From Mycteria americana (Eukaryota; Chordata; Aves; Ciconiiformes; Ciconiidae): a stretch of 64,000 nt of DNA. The DNA lies in the NCBI RefSeq assembly GCF_035582795.1, contig NC_134367.1, positions 82,009,062-82,073,061 of the forward strand, written 5' to 3'. Each line of letters starts with the position of its first letter. Within the stretch, counting starts at the first letter, position 1. Of the stretch, positions 1 through 11,925 are shown in pieces. The notes under the pieces are model-generated. The model was not told the DNA's origin and made no database searches. It saw only the letters and a program-made list of their open reading frames with translations. The position numbers and the translations under genes are program-made.

Positions 1-666
1 ACAAGCAAACAGGGGTTTGTTTGTGTGTGTGTGTGCCCACATCAGTTTCCAGTATCTCTTGCTTTAAAGAGTTTAAGAATATTTGGAAATGCAGGCAGAG
101 ATGTTACAGTACTTAGAATTAAAAGCTAGAGCTAACCGGCTGCTGTGTTCTGCTGTGGTAGTTGAGGTGGCTTCTGTTTGCATAGAACTTTGATCTCCAG
201 CTGTTCTGTTTGCTGGTATTCTAACACCATCCAATTTTTTAAGACACAGAAACAAAACAGAATATAAAATATTTGCAGATAGTCAGTCTTCCATCCTGCT
301 TATAACAGATCAAATTTCAAGATGTGGAAGAAATTTTTTAATTTATTTATTTTTAAGATTGTCTCTATTGCTCTGTTGCAAATGTAGCATTAATAATATG
401 CTTGCATATACAGTAATGAGAGATGAGCTTAGTAAAATAGGAATGCAATGGTAAATATCCTTCCTGTCTGACTCTACTTCAGTGTGTGTGTTTGAAGCTA
501 CTTATGGTTTAAGCATTTCAAGTACATTTTGACTGATCCATAACTATGTTTGAACTTAGTATTTCTTTGCAATACAGTGTAAATTGCTACTTAGATTATG
601 CAAATTTGGTTTTAATGTAATGATTACAGCAATATATCACTAATAGTCTCAACGCTCACATTTCAG
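1..666 (+). other. TBP intron (left edge)
   Basis: Intronic, AT-rich sequence upstream of the first visible TBP exon. A short (TG)n run lies at 22-35. I looked for the preceding exon, which should end in a string like YNPK, and did not find it, so that exon lies left of the window. Confidence 0.8.
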
Positions 667-758
667 CGTTTTGCTGCTGTTATTATGAGAATAAGAGAAC
701 CACGTACTACTGCACTTATATTCAGCTCGGGAAAAATGGTGTGCACAGGAGCGAAAAG
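667..758 (+). CDS. TBP: TBP exon, first in window
   Basis: Acceptor TTTCAG ends at 666 and the donor GTATCT starts at 759. It encodes [12 protein letters not shown] through CTGAK and leaves two bases (AG) for a serine completed in the next exon. Confidence 0.96.
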
Positions 759-3422
759 GTATCTTTTGGCATTACAAGCAACTAATTCGGGCTGTCTTTT
801 CTCGTGCGCAGTGATGCTTTAGAAGTACTATTATTTCTATACAGTATTTGTATATATACAACAAAGTTGTACAGGTACAACTAAGCTTACTTCCCAATTA
901 TTTCAAATAGACTAATATGCGTTTCTTCACAAAATGCCTTTTCATGACTGAAAGGACTTGCCTACAAAAGGGGAAATGGCAGTTCTGTTTCTGAAGCTCT
1001 TTCGTACAGTCTGATAACGTGGTCTGCAGAGGTTATTATATTCACTTTCTTGGCTTTGCATTTATCTTTTTTTTTCTAATAATTAAAATTTTCAGTGACT
1101 GTGCACTGGAACTCCTTAAACTGTACGGGCAGCGGCAGAGGAAGAATGATTTTTGAATAGTTTAATTCATCACAGGCCAAGAGCCCCAAGTCTCTGGTCC
1201 CTGTAGTCCGATCTGTTCTTAACATGATCATTGAAGCATAAGAATTGAAAACTAAACGTAAGCTTAACTCCAGTGGGCAGGAGAGATTCTGCTCTGAAGA
1301 AGTCTGTTAGGAATCCAGAAGGAATAAGCAGAGATGAATGAATAGAGCTGTACAGGAAACGCTTTCTTTGCCTGGTGACACTTGAAGTTCCAGTTGTCTT
1401 GCTCTGTGTTAGGAGCAACCAGACCCTCAGCTGTTCACAAAACTGAAGCTAACTGAGTTCTGCAGCAGCGTGTAAAGCCGTGTAGTTGCGTTAAACCCAG
1501 GTTTGAATGCCTGGGCTGAATCGCGCAGAGGATTTTGGCAGTTTACAGATTTTTATAGAAATATGCATTTTCTAGCAGTAGTAGTTCAAAGTTGTTCTAC
1601 ACTGAAAACTTACATAACAGCTTTCATGTCTCAGTAGAGGGACTCAGGTCGAATTTTAACAGTGTGTAATATGTGGATTTATACTGTTTTCTGCCTCATG
1701 AACAGTGAGTACAACATTAATGGCGTTCAGGATCCCCGTACCAAAATTAGCATGCAAACCAGTGCTAGTTATTAATGTTGGTTTTCAAATTTTGCATGTA
1801 ACCTTCCCCTCCCCCTCAACACAGACATTTTTTTCCCAATTAAATATTTGTGGTTTAATGCTATTTGCTTCAAGTAATACTTAACTGAGGAAATAATATG
1901 GATATCCTTTTCTCACTTCAGTGAGGAACAATCCAGACTGGCAGCAAGGAAGTATGCAAGAGTTGTTCAGAAACTGGGTTTTCCTGCAAAATTTTTGGAT
2001 TTTAAAATTCAGAACATGGTGGGCAGCTGTGATGTGAAATTTCCCATCAGATTAGAAGGACTGGTACTCACACACCAGCAGTTCAGCAGGTAAAAAAAGG
2101 CTTGCTTATGTTTCATTCTTGCTGCATGTTGACTAGCTTAGAGAGTGGGATCTGTTTAGGTTATTCCCTTGCACTAGAGGGAAACCTGCATCTTTGTTCC
2201 CATCACTGCTCTGCCTCGGGTGTAGCTGAGGTTGCCCAATATGAACCCATCAAAGTGATCTTCCCTGCTCCTCTCCAAATTTCAGTGAGGTCTACATCTG
2301 CCCTGCCCATTCCTGCAGTCCTGCAGGTGAAAGACTGGAACATGTGTCTGCAAGCATGTTTAAACACTGTCACTCTCTTCTCTTACAGCTATGAGCCGGA
2401 ATTGTTTCCTGGCTTAATCTACAGAATGATCAAGCCAAGAATTGTTCTCCTTATTTTTGTTTCTGGAAAAGTGGTTTTAACTGGTAAGTGAAGACAGTAT
2501 CTTACTCCAGTAGATTAGATTTAGACTGTGTTACAGAGAATACACCATGATACCAGAGGTATGTACTTTGCTAGGTGCTTTTTGTTAGAGAAGACAGTAC
2601 TGAGAAAGAACAGATAGTACAGTATTCTGAGGATGAGAACACACAAGGCAAACCACACGTTTGGCTAAATCCATACGAGCAATGATCATGAATCCTGATC
2701 AAGTATGCAGGTGCCCAAAAAGCTGTAAGAGTGCAGGTAATGTTTCTGGCAAAATCTGAACATCTGTTTCTGTGTGCTGGGTGTGTGTGACTGAGCTAAC
2801 TGTTCTTTGACAGCTTGGTTGGAGACTGCTGCCATTCTCCCTTGATGCAGCAGCCAAAGAAGGGGAGATAGCCGAGCTCTAGGACCTCCTCAACCTCAGG
2901 CAGTCCACCTGCACCCTTTCTTTTCCCCTCGTGCTGAGTCTTAGTACAGAGAGAAAAAAACCACAAGACTCGCAGACAAAAGAAGGAGCATGTCCCTGCA
3001 ATATAGCAAGTGGTGGGCCTCTTCAGTGGTCTCCATTGCCAGACCTTCCTCCCCAGATGTTCATGTTCTCAAAAAAAGCTCCACCAGTTAGGCCGTTCTG
3101 CAGAAACATCCTGCAGGGCTGTGCTTCGTAGTTGGGTGTCCTGCAGAAATTATGTATGGAAAAATCCCATTTGCAAGTATAGCATAAGCATGAAGATGCT
3201 AGTGGAAGTTTTACAATAACAATAGGGATTTATGGACACGCATAGGTTTTACAAGGAGTCACATTCAAATAAACATTCTAAAAGCTAAAATTAAGTATTT
3301 GGCGAAAGGTACAAACTAACTTAATTCCCTCTCTTTTTCTAGGTGCTAAAGTACGAGCGGAAATCTATGAAGCGTTTGAAAACATCTATCCTATTTTAAA
3401 GGGATTCAGAAAGACAACGTAA
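667..3422 (+). CDS. TBP: TATA-box-binding protein, C-terminal part (four exons)
   Basis: TBP binds the TATA box in the nucleus as the core of TFIID and also serves SL1 and TFIIIB. Four exons (667-758, 1922-2089, 2389-2483, 3343-3422) join in frame into the C-terminal 144 residues: the later part of the first saddle repeat ([28 protein letters not shown]) and the whole second repeat ([26 protein letters not shown]), ending FRKTT and a stop. Phenylalanines in RFAAV, ALIFSSG, ELFPGL and LLIFVSG match the DNA-kinking pairs of the family. The N-terminal half, including the usual Q-rich region, lies left of the window. The residues match my memory of vertebrate TBP essentially without change, and the convergent PDCD2 neighbour favours TBP over TBPL2. 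All introns are GT-AG. Confidence 0.97.
759..1921 (+). other. TBP intron
   Basis: A 1.16 kb AT-rich intron with normal GT and AG ends. I see no coding exon or recognisable repeat in it. Confidence 0.8.
1922..2089 (+). CDS. TBP: TBP exon, second in window
   Basis: Acceptor CACTTCAG ends at 1921 and the donor GTAAAA starts at 2090. It encodes [16 protein letters not shown] through LTHQQFS, the hinge between the two saddle repeats, and ends in phase 2. Confidence 0.96.
2389..2483 (+). CDS. TBP: TBP exon, third in window
   Basis: Acceptor TCTTACAG ends at 2388 and the donor GTAAGT starts at 2484. It encodes [13 protein letters not shown] through GKVVLT of the second repeat, with one base (G) carried over. 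Confidence 0.97.
3343..3422 (+). CDS. TBP: TBP last coding exon
   Basis: Acceptor TTTTTCTAG ends at 3342. It encodes [20 protein letters not shown] and FRKTT followed by the stop TAA at 3420-3422. The 3' UTR follows in the same exon. Confidence 0.97.
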
Positions 3423-3990
3423 CAGTTTCTACATCTTTCAGAGAAATCGGGGCTGTATGTTAAAAGGTATTGCGTATGGCACAGCAGTAACAAGAGATGG
3501 ACTTGGACTATTTCCCAGTTAGTGCCTACTTCCCTGATGCTCAAGGGGAACTGTATTATTGATTATGTCTACTGAGTTACTGTGAGTTGCTTTACTGGGT
3601 GGTTCCTGGAGCAGTCCCTCCCAGTTTTATTTATATTCTAGCTTTTAAGTAGTTTTAATGCCAGTTCTCTTAATAGAAAATCCATAAGTTGGTTTAAAAG
3701 ACAAATGCAACTGTGTCACTCAGTGTATAAACCACTTAAATTGCCATGTATATATGTTTTAACTTCCTTCCATAAGACCACAGTTTTTATAATTTTCAGA
3801 ACTTAAGCTTTTAAATTTTTTCAATTTTAAATTCCTTTGGTGCCAGACACATTCCCTCTTTCCAGTATTAAACAAGACAGAATAAATTTATTAATGAAAA
3901 TGGCTCACTGTACATATATATATAATATATACCTTCCTTCTCTTTCCTCCTTCAGCTCCACATGTACAATAAACCCTGTTTATACAATTA
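3423..3990 (+). other. TBP: TBP 3' UTR
   Basis: AT-rich sequence after the TBP stop, ending near two AATAAA signals at 3881-3886 and 3968-3973. A UTR of 500 to 600 bases fits the family. The true cleavage site cannot be read from sequence alone. Confidence 0.65.
3968..3973 (+). terminator. TBP: TBP poly(A) signal
   Basis: AATAAA about 550 bases after the stop, with another AATAAA at 3881-3886. Either could serve. A further ATAAAA-rich site near 5.0 kb is possible for a longer form. Confidence 0.5.
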
Positions 3991-5990
3991 TGGAAACTGT
4001 CTTAATGAATTTTAAAATTACTCAGCTGATAGAGTGAAATACATTGAAAACTTTTTTAAAATTTAATCTGGATTTTTCAGTAGCACATGCACTACTGTAA
4101 GCGACTTGTCGTTTTGAGAGAATCTGAACAATGCTCTGGCTTGTTTTACCAGCAGTCATATCCTTGGCAACGTCTAGCTTGAATATTTCTAGCATGTTAA
4201 AGCAAAAGAGATGACTGGTTAAAGAAGTTTGTGTTCAAGTATGTGTTGCCTCATGTTCAACAGATGGGATTTATGCAAGCCTTAAATAGCTACGCTTGAC
4301 TGAATTGGAACAAAAGATCCCTGCTTAGCTTCTAGAATTTCTTTAAATTACTACTTTTGTATTTTACCAACTCTGACAGTCTCACTATATTAGTGTTCCT
4401 GTAAAATGTCAAAGCCCTTCCGACTAGAGTCAGTATGTACATAACCTTCCCTCTGAACTGTGCTTGAAGCTTAACAGGCTGAGAACTAAAAATAAACGTT
4501 TTTTTCTCCAGTAAATTTCCAGTAATAGTAACCTCCTTTCTATGACTTGCACGTTCTTTCAAACAGCTTTTATCTAAAACTAACCCCAAAGTAACCATGG
4601 TCTCTTTATTTACGAAGTTGGTGTTTCATTCCAGACAAAATGAAGTTTTGGCTGGTTTTGCTACTGCTCCGCGACCTTAATCCTTAGTCTTCTCTACTCC
4701 CCACGTAGTGGCGTACACCAGTGTTTCTCCAGGAGTTTTAATAATGGGTTAGAAATCAGAAAGCTGCTGTTCAATAATGTAGCTTTGCCAGGGTAAGTTC
4801 AAGATACCCAAACACTGCATTGCCTTCAGTGCCACACCACTGTGTGCTGTGAGCTAATGAACATTCCTGAGAGCTCTTGAACATAACTGTATGACTGTCC
4901 ATGCTTTTGCAGAACTCTGAACTATTACCAACTTATCTGCAAAGCTCTTAACTCTGCAGGAAAACTTGGAGCCTTAAGTAACTATAGGATGGTTTTCAAT
5001 AAAATCAGTCAAGCTGAACTATAGTGACTTAAGATACTGTTTGCTGTTCCGTGACATGTACCAAGGCTTAAAACTACCCTTTTAGAAATTAAGTTCTGTG
5101 ATGACCAAACAGCTTATACATAAAGTCAGTCCCTGCCTGCTCATTTGAGTATTTCCAACATCTAAATTAATACAAAAAACCCCAACAGTGGGCCTAGGGC
5201 TTCCATAAAATCACCTTCAGAATCACTGGTAGCAGACATGAATGGGTTGAGCAGGATAAGGGAATACGTAACTGAAGTAAATTCTATACTGAGACACACA
5301 CAAAAGAAAAAAGCAGCCTTATCTTTTATGCAAATATAGCTATAGCCACAGGAGTAGTTAGGCAACTACCACAGTAAATTCAGCACTATGGGTTTCACTA
5401 TTCTCTTGCCTCAGCTATATGGCAGTCAAATAGCAGAAGAATCCTTGCAGATGGCGATTACTTTTAAAGTTCACCAAAGATGGCAGACTTGAGGTACAAC
5501 TCAGCTTGAAAACCTGCTGCTACAGGCAGTAAGTAACAAGACAAACGTGTTCTGGTATGGCTGGCTCTGTTAAAACTGGTTCTGCACCAGATAGTCCCAT
5601 GCAGAAATGGTTTAACTCAGTTAATAGTTTTAAGTCAGATAGATAGATAAAACAAATTTTGTGCATTTTATCTTGAATAACCACTCAATCAGAACATGTA
5701 ACAACTGCCAAGTTAGATTCAGTGTACCTTTTGAGAAAGAGAAGCAGATTTAAGTTCCACAGTGAAAGCCTATGAAGCTTTGTCTTAGCTATGACTTCTG
5801 TACACCTCCTGAGCATAAGCACTCAAGTGATCTTACTTGGTCTGACTGCAGACCTTGATTACAGAAAAGCAGTCTGCTTTTCTCTGTGAATTAATGTTAA
5901 TTTTTGAGTAGCACAAAGAATATCCTGACGGACAACAATCTAAGTTCTTGAAGTTCAGTCACCAACAAAAGATACTTTCACCAATCCGAA
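3991..5990. other. Convergent intergenic gap between TBP and PDCD2
   Basis: About 2 kb between the two facing 3' ends. The sequence is AT-rich and I see no coding exon, RNA gene or clear repeat. Longer 3' UTR forms of either gene could use part of it. Confidence 0.55.
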
Positions 5991-6003
5991 AATATATTTC
6001 ATC

Positions 6004-6009
6004 TTTATT
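6004..6009 (-). terminator. PDCD2: PDCD2 poly(A) signal
   Basis: TTTATT on the plus strand (AATAAA on the minus strand) about 235 bases beyond the PDCD2 stop, the first good signal downstream of it. Confidence 0.6.
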
Positions 6010-6242
6010 TAAACATTCAGAATTGAGCTTTGAAGTGAAATTCACTGAACAAATGCATCTGGCTTCATTACCAGGTTGAAGTAAAAGCTCCTGTGGAGCA
6101 CAAGAGAGAGGCTGCCAAGGTCTACTTTGAGTAGTTCTATTACTGTTACAAGATACACACTTATCAGTGACTTTAGTTCAATTACCTGTTTGCAAAGGCA
6201 AGTATTCTATTTAGATGACTCAACTTAGTAACTTGATGGAAG

Positions 6243-6404
6243 TTAAATAGAGCCTGCAGAGAAGTCTTGTTTCCATATGAACTCTTCCAGGTATTCATTT
6301 CCCTCACCGCAGTTGTCAGCACAAGTGTACACCACCAGTGTTCCCCAGTCAATGCTCTCTCCAAGGCTGTCAACCTGAAGGTGGTTCAGGAGCTGTGGCA
6401 TAAT
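6243..6404 (-). CDS. PDCD2: PDCD2 coding exon 6 (last)
   Basis: Acceptor TCCTTGAAG. It encodes [20 protein letters not shown] through [14 protein letters not shown] and the stop TAA (plus-strand 6243-6245). The 3' UTR continues to about 5.99 kb. Confidence 0.95.
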   Translation of the reverse strand: MMPQLLNHLQVDSLGESIDWGTLVVYTCADNCGEGNEYLEEFIWKQDFSAGSI

Positions 6405-9400
6405 CTTCAAGGAAAAACAAAGGTTTAGAGGCAGGCCACAGCTCTCTACCCTCTCCCTGCATCTCTTCCCAAAGAAGGGTCCTGCCTTCATTTATGTTCT
6501 CTTCTGCCAAAACCCCAATCAAAGCTACTAAGTAACACAGCAGCTCAAATAAAATAAATTTGGAATTCCCAAAACAGTGTAGTAGATGCACAGGGAATGA
6601 AAGGCATGGCCCTACTTATTTTATCTACAGAAGTTTTATTTGACTAAGCGTTGCCTGATTTGTGAGTCTCCTTGCATTTGAAATTACCTTCATAACTATG
6701 TTTTGTCTTTGCATGACATTAAGTGTATTCACCATACATATGCTTCTAGCATTCACAATTCTACAGCTGAATACTTCCAGCCAGACATATTTCCAATTCA
6801 CATCATAAAGGCTTTTTTTTTTTAATATACAATACCAGACTCCTGTTACTTAAGAGATGGTTCCATATTCACAAGTGCACCATTTTATGGATGGTGCAAA
6901 TTATCAGATGGGAACCTACCTTCTGTATGTGAAAGTCTTATAGGAAAAAGCAGTTACAATAGTAAATAAGGGCTCTGTACAATTTAGCGTAGTTACTTTG
7001 TAGCAACTTCAACCACCTTGGTCTAATTACAAGCCAACACCTATACAATTTGAGCCTGTTAAGTCTGAACTGCATTACCTATATTATCTTTAAATGAATT
7101 TACATACCTGGAATTCAAAAATCCTTTTGGCACCACATAAACAATTTGGGATATCTTTTTCTTCAGGAATATTTTCACCTGATACCCAGACTGGGCCTTC
7201 TCCTCCTCTGCAGTATCTAATAATCTGAAATAGAGCAGAAGTTTAAGTTCTCGAGATTGTCTTTTCATCTTGGTATAAAATTGGTATTTACTGACATAGA
7301 CAAAGTGGTTAAGATGGTGCAGAAAAAGGTCAGTTCCTTTAAGTAATACCCATGGCGAAGTCTGTCAGCTGCAAATGCGGTATTCTAAATAAGACAGGTT
7401 CTTTATGTAAGTTTTGTTAACTATGTGAATCATGCAAGTATTCATACAGCATTTTTTCAGCGATCTGGGGATAAACCGCAATGATTTGATTTCTCTATAA
7501 TTAAGAGACCCAGAAATGCTAGGTCAGGTATTTTATAGCCTTGAGATGGAGGGACAGCAGATTGATAGATCAGCGGGTAGAAGTGTACAGAAAAGTCAGG
7601 AATGCAACCCAGCTCTTTCTGTTTGCAGTTCTGCGTCTAAATGCAAGGGGACTGTCCTAATGTCCAAGAAGGAGGTATTTTCAGTCATTCATATCCTTTG
7701 TTGTTTTGTTACTATCTAAATAGCAAATCAGGCATTATCAACAAGAGGACTCCTATGCGGATCAGTCAGTACGGGGATGGTCAGAGAGGGAGGTGATGCA
7801 CCTACCCCAAACAGAGGAGGGAACAGACTCAAAGTCTCCTACTTTCTGGATGTGCACCCTCACCACTCAGCTATGAGGTAAAACATGGAGAGTATTTCTT
7901 TTTCCTCCACCACTTTCATGGATTTAGGCCTGTGTTTCCTCTGAATGGAACCAGGAACCATGTTTTTGTTTGACAATGTGGCTTTTTTCAGCCTCTTGTG
8001 TTAGCAAGAAATAGCATGGGGGGAAATTTCTGTTTTAAATAGTTGAAATTTTAAAGCCATCACTAATTTCTTCAACCTTAAAAAAAGCCAAATCAACACC
8101 CCCCCATGCAGTTGTTGACTGTGACAGAGCTCCTCTCTGAAGTTTTGGTTCTGCTGAGAAGGAAAGCCAACAAGGCCAAAGGCTGGGGAAGAGAGCGATG
8201 GTTCACCACCTCCTTTGGCTAGAACCACTTCACAGGATGGCAGGTCCTCCCCCCACCATAGCTTCAGCACCCCTGCGCCTTCTCATCTTGACCAATTTCT
8301 GTTTGAGATAGATGAGCAGGTGCTAAATTCTTACTTCAGCATGAATCAAGTTCTGCACCTAAGGAAGATTAGGGTATGTTGGTTAAGGTGTGTGGAGGAT
8401 GAAGAAGCATCCCCATCACCATTTCTAACTGTAGGTATGAAAGGCAGTGAAACACTGCAGGTGCAGCAGGATGGTGTGCCAGAACCTGTAAGTTCTAAAG
8501 CTGCCCCAGCTTCTGACCTGCTCTGGTTCGGCAGCTACTCGCTCTTTAAACATCTGGAAGATCTTGTCTTCTTCAGTCTCATGTTTTGCCATTGCTTCCA
8601 ATGTCTCTTCATCTAAGGATTGAAATGCTTCACCTAAGCAAGAAAAAAAACGCCCAAAGGTTATGGGCTAATGTCATGCAAAGACAAAACATAGTTATGA
8701 AGGTAATTTGGCTAATGCAGCCAAAAATTAAAAACAATATTGTACCTGCAAGTGCATTTTGCTCTCAAGAATCATTCCCAGAGTAAATCACTAAGACTTT
8801 TTCATTTCTTTTTGTGACATACTAAGATTCAGTCACACACAGATCCGTTTACTAGTTTTAGTTGCATTTTAAACACAGATGTCGGTAGCAGAATGCTGGA
8901 AAGGGAAGGAGTTAATCTACCAAAGTTTATGGCTCCCAGCGGGTATTGCTGAGACTGCTGAACCTTCAGAATGTGACATCTGGAAAAGGCCACCCGTACC
9001 GTGCATGAGCCAGACTTCAGATTCTTGCACTGAAGAGTGTATCTGTTACACTCCCACGTTCACATCAACGTGGGGCACCGAGCAGTCTTGAGACAGCTTT
9101 AGACGACAGTAAGGGACAGCTGGGAACCCAGCAGCCTTCCCCTGTACCACCACAAGCTCTCCACCCTAGACATGTGCAAAGCCGCTGTGGTGAGCTGCAA
9201 ACACATAGTGAATTTTTTGAGGAAAGGGGGCTGCGCTTCAATTGCTTAATTCAAGGTTAATTAAAATAGTCTCAGAACAGTTTTCTTCCAGCACAGACAA
9301 TGAGATTTCATTATTTTCCATAAATTAAAATGGACTGAACCAAGTCAAGCCAAGACCATCTAACTCAATCTCCTGATTCCAACAGTGTCCAGCAGCAGAT

Positions 9401-11925
9401 GCTCAGGGCCCTGTTTTTCTCACTGGAGTCGTTCCTTACCTGCGGGAAGCACAAAGGGACACAGTGTAATTCCCAGCTACCCACAGCAACAGCCACTTCA
9501 GCAGCTCCCGGGGCTGGGGCTTAGTAAGTCTCTCCCCTAAAAGCAACTTGTATTACGAGATGTATACAAAAAACTTGCATCACAAAGGACTGTAGATTTA
9601 GCCTTTTGTCACCAGTAGTTAATAATGAACACTTAAAAATCACCGTATTTTATATTTTAAAGGTGATTACACCTTTTTACGCCTGTAAATTTTACGCCTG
9701 TATTAACAGGCTTCATTAGGAAGAATTACAGACAGCATCTTACTTCTTACCTGCACTGCCTGTAGCTCTGAGTTCCTCTTGTTCTTTTGGGTCCTTTGAT
9801 GTATCTGCAGCTCCTTGTTCATCATCGGGATCTACACTGCTGTCAGCAGGGAACTCTGGTTCCTCAGGTTCTATCAAAATTTCATATTCTGGAAAAAGGA
9901 ACTCGTTATGCTCTGGAATCGCATCCGCCGAGTCATCTACAAAACAGAAAACAGATACCACTTCACAACGTCATCCCGTATTACGCGTCCTTCTCCCCAA
10001 GAGCTGCACAGCAAACTACATAGCAAAAATACAGCACAAACATTGCATGAGCAAGAGTGATCTACCTCACTGCTAGACCTGATTTAAAGAGAAGGAAGGT
10101 TTTATATTAAGGACAGTAGAAAACTACAATAGGTGATGCGTTGCTTTGAATCCTTGTAAATCCATTAGACACGGAAGGCAGACTAAGCAGTGTTAGCAGC
10201 TGCATTTTAAAACCCCAAACCTGCAGTCTGACAGCTCTGTGCGTATCTCATTCTGACTAGCGTAGGCACGCAAGTCAAGCGTGCATCAGGTGCCCTGAGG
10301 CCATACCATTTTTTCTTATTTTTCCTTTGCGTGTTGTCAGTAGGCAAAGTTTCCACAAACGCATCAAGTACTCCGTCTCTATCGACGGTATTAACTACAT
10401 ACTAGTACGTTTCAGGTTTTCACTGTTTCAAATGAATGTTTCAAACATCTGACTCATAACTTGATTTGCACAAATCAACTTTTAACTTTCCGCCTTATTT
10501 TCACTGCCTGCAATCAATGTTTTTGGGACTAGCATCCCACACCGTATGAGGGGAGATACATCACAGACACCACGTTTCCTCGCACCATTATTAATGTGAT
10601 ACTTCTGAAGACTAAAAAAACACTTGAAATACTCTGTACTTGTCCCTTTAACAACCAGCAAACAAACAAGCGTACGAACAAGACGAGAGCAGGAGAGGGG
10701 ATGGTTTAAGAAAAGGGTCTCTAAAGTAGCACACTCGTGGAAAGTACTCTTTTCATCTGCTGACCTTCACAGTATCCTGCGAAGGCATCGCCTTTGTACG
10801 GTCCTTTGCAACTTATTCATAAGCCATCTAAAAGCAGCCTGCAAAGGGAAAAAATTGGCCTACACCCTTTCAGCTTTTTACGACGCAAGGCGGACAGAAA
10901 GAGGTCTTTGAAGGAGACCAAAGGCACGCCTTAAATGTGTTAGCCTTCCAGGAACAACGCAAATCCCACATTCTTACGTCACATTAGGTCACATCTAAGA
11001 GAAAGAAAAGCATCTGAAAGAACTACCGATGGTTTCCCCACAAACCAAGGCGCAAGACACGACCGTCTGTCCTCTCTCCTCTGCAGGCCCTTACCTCACT
11101 ATTGCTAGCGCAGGTCCGGCGCGCAGCGGCGGGACCGCCGGCTTTGCGACGGCAACGTTTCTCGGCGAGCACCGCGCCATCAGCGCGCGGGCCGCTGCAG
11201 CGCAGCAGCGACGGAGCCGCCGGCAGGCTGGCAGCGGCCCCGGCCCCGGCCCCGGCCCCGGCCCCCGCCCCCGCCCCCGCCCCGCCCGAGACCCACCTCC
11301 GGCGGCGTGCTGCCCGCAGGACCGCCGGTGCCCCCGCCGCCAGTCCAGCGCCTGGTGCTCGGGGCCGCAGTAGGCGGCGCGGCGGCAGCGCCCGCAGGCG
11401 CGGGGCCCCAGGCAGCCGCAGACGCGGCAGAGAGCGGCGCCGCCGCGGAGCCGGCGGGGGGGCGCGGCGGCAGGGCCCGGCGGCGGCTCCTCGGGGGGCG
11501 GCTCCTCGGGGTAGGTGTCGTTCCGCCGCGGCAGCTGGTTCCGGAACACTGCGGGCGAGAGGCGGCGGTCAGCGGGGCGGCGGGCGGCGGCCCTCGCCCC
11601 CTCCTCGCTCGCCGCCCCCCGCCTCACCGCAGAGGGGCCCCCGCGGGCCCGGCAGGCGGTAGCAGGCGGCGCCGCGGCAGGCGAAGACGAAGAGGGTGCG
11701 GTGGAAGGCGTCGGGGCGGTCGGGCAGCGGCGCGTACAGCTGGAGCAGGAAGGCGCAGGGCTGCTGGCAGCGGCCGCAGCGCAGGGCGGCGGGGCCCGGC
11801 AGCCCGGCCTCGCCCAGCCACGCCGGCCGCCCGCCGACCTTGCTGGGGAAGTAGGCGCTGCGCAGCCGCCAGGCGCCCTCCGGCCCCGCCGCCGCCGCGA
11901 AGCCCAGCTCCACGCCGGCCGCCAT
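6243..11925 (-). CDS. PDCD2: Programmed cell death protein 2 (MYND zinc finger, ribosomal protein chaperone)
   Basis: PDCD2 proteins act as dedicated chaperones for uS5 (RPS2) in 40S biogenesis; the MYND finger binds partners. Six exons on the minus strand (11628-11925, 11297-11548, 9751-9936, 8518-8633, 7108-7224, 6243-6404) join in frame into 376 residues. The N-terminal part has VELGFA and [13 protein letters not shown]. The MYND finger lies at about 140-177 ([18 protein letters not shown]). An acidic linker follows at about 184-245, then the PDCD2_C domain with [30 protein letters not shown] and [13 protein letters not shown]. Human PDCD2 has 344 residues; the extra length sits mainly in a Pro/Glu/Ala/Arg-rich stretch at about 112-138 in GC-rich exon 2. 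The start ATG at 11925 gives the family N-terminus [10 protein letters not shown]. It is convergent with TBP, as in human. Confidence 0.95.
7108..7224 (-). CDS. PDCD2: PDCD2 coding exon 5
   Basis: Acceptor CTATTTCAG and donor GTATGT; exactly 39 codons in phase 0. It encodes [20 protein letters not shown] through [10 protein letters not shown] of the PDCD2_C domain. Confidence 0.95.
8518..8633 (-). CDS. PDCD2: PDCD2 coding exon 4
   Basis: Acceptor TGCTTAG and donor GTCAGA. It encodes a helix-rich segment with [20 protein letters not shown] and ends AAEPEQ, matching the human AxEPEQ junction. Confidence 0.94.
9330..9540. repeat. Decayed CR1-like LINE fragment
   Basis: The stretch with gaccatctaactcaatctc, caacagtgtccagcagcaga and attcccagctacccacag resembles the 3' part of an old amniote CR1-type repeat that I recall from turtle and crocodile genomes. 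It is heavily diverged and its limits are approximate. Identification is from memory of the consensus only. Confidence 0.45.
9751..9936 (-). CDS. PDCD2: PDCD2 coding exon 3
   Basis: Acceptor TTTTGTAG and donor GTAAGAAG. It encodes [20 protein letters not shown] and the acidic linker; the HNxFLFPE string matches human. Confidence 0.94.
9937..11296 (-). other. PDCD2 intron 2
   Basis: A 1.36 kb intron that changes sharply from the GC-rich island at its 5' end (above about 11.1 kb) to ordinary AT-rich sequence. The GGGGCC tract lies at the donor end. No exon or repeat is seen in the rest. Confidence 0.7.
11236..11287 (-). repeat. GGGGCC-type hexanucleotide tract in PDCD2 intron 2
   Basis: On the plus strand, GGCCCC is repeated about four and a half times and is followed by about three GCCCCC units. 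Read in the direction of PDCD2 this is a GGGGCC/GGGGGC tract starting about 8 bases downstream of the exon 2 donor. It can form G-quadruplexes. Confidence 0.9.
11297..11548 (-). CDS. PDCD2: PDCD2 coding exon 2 (MYND finger)
   Basis: Acceptor CCCGCAG precedes 11548 and donor GTGGGT follows at 11296. It encodes [11 protein letters not shown], a low-complexity Pro/Glu/Ala/Arg stretch and the complete MYND finger. Confidence 0.93.
11628..11925 (-). CDS. PDCD2: PDCD2 coding exon 1
   Basis: Starts at ATG (CAT at 11923-11925 on the plus strand) and ends before donor GTGAGG at 11627-11626. It encodes residues 1-99, including [13 protein letters not shown] and [13 protein letters not shown], in phase 1. 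Confidence 0.94.

Larger units (their letters stand above)
6405..9750 (-). other. PDCD2 introns 3-5
   Basis: Introns 6405-7107, 7225-8517 and 8634-9750. One decayed CR1-like piece lies at about 9330-9540. I see nothing else beyond short homopolymer runs. Confidence 0.7.
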
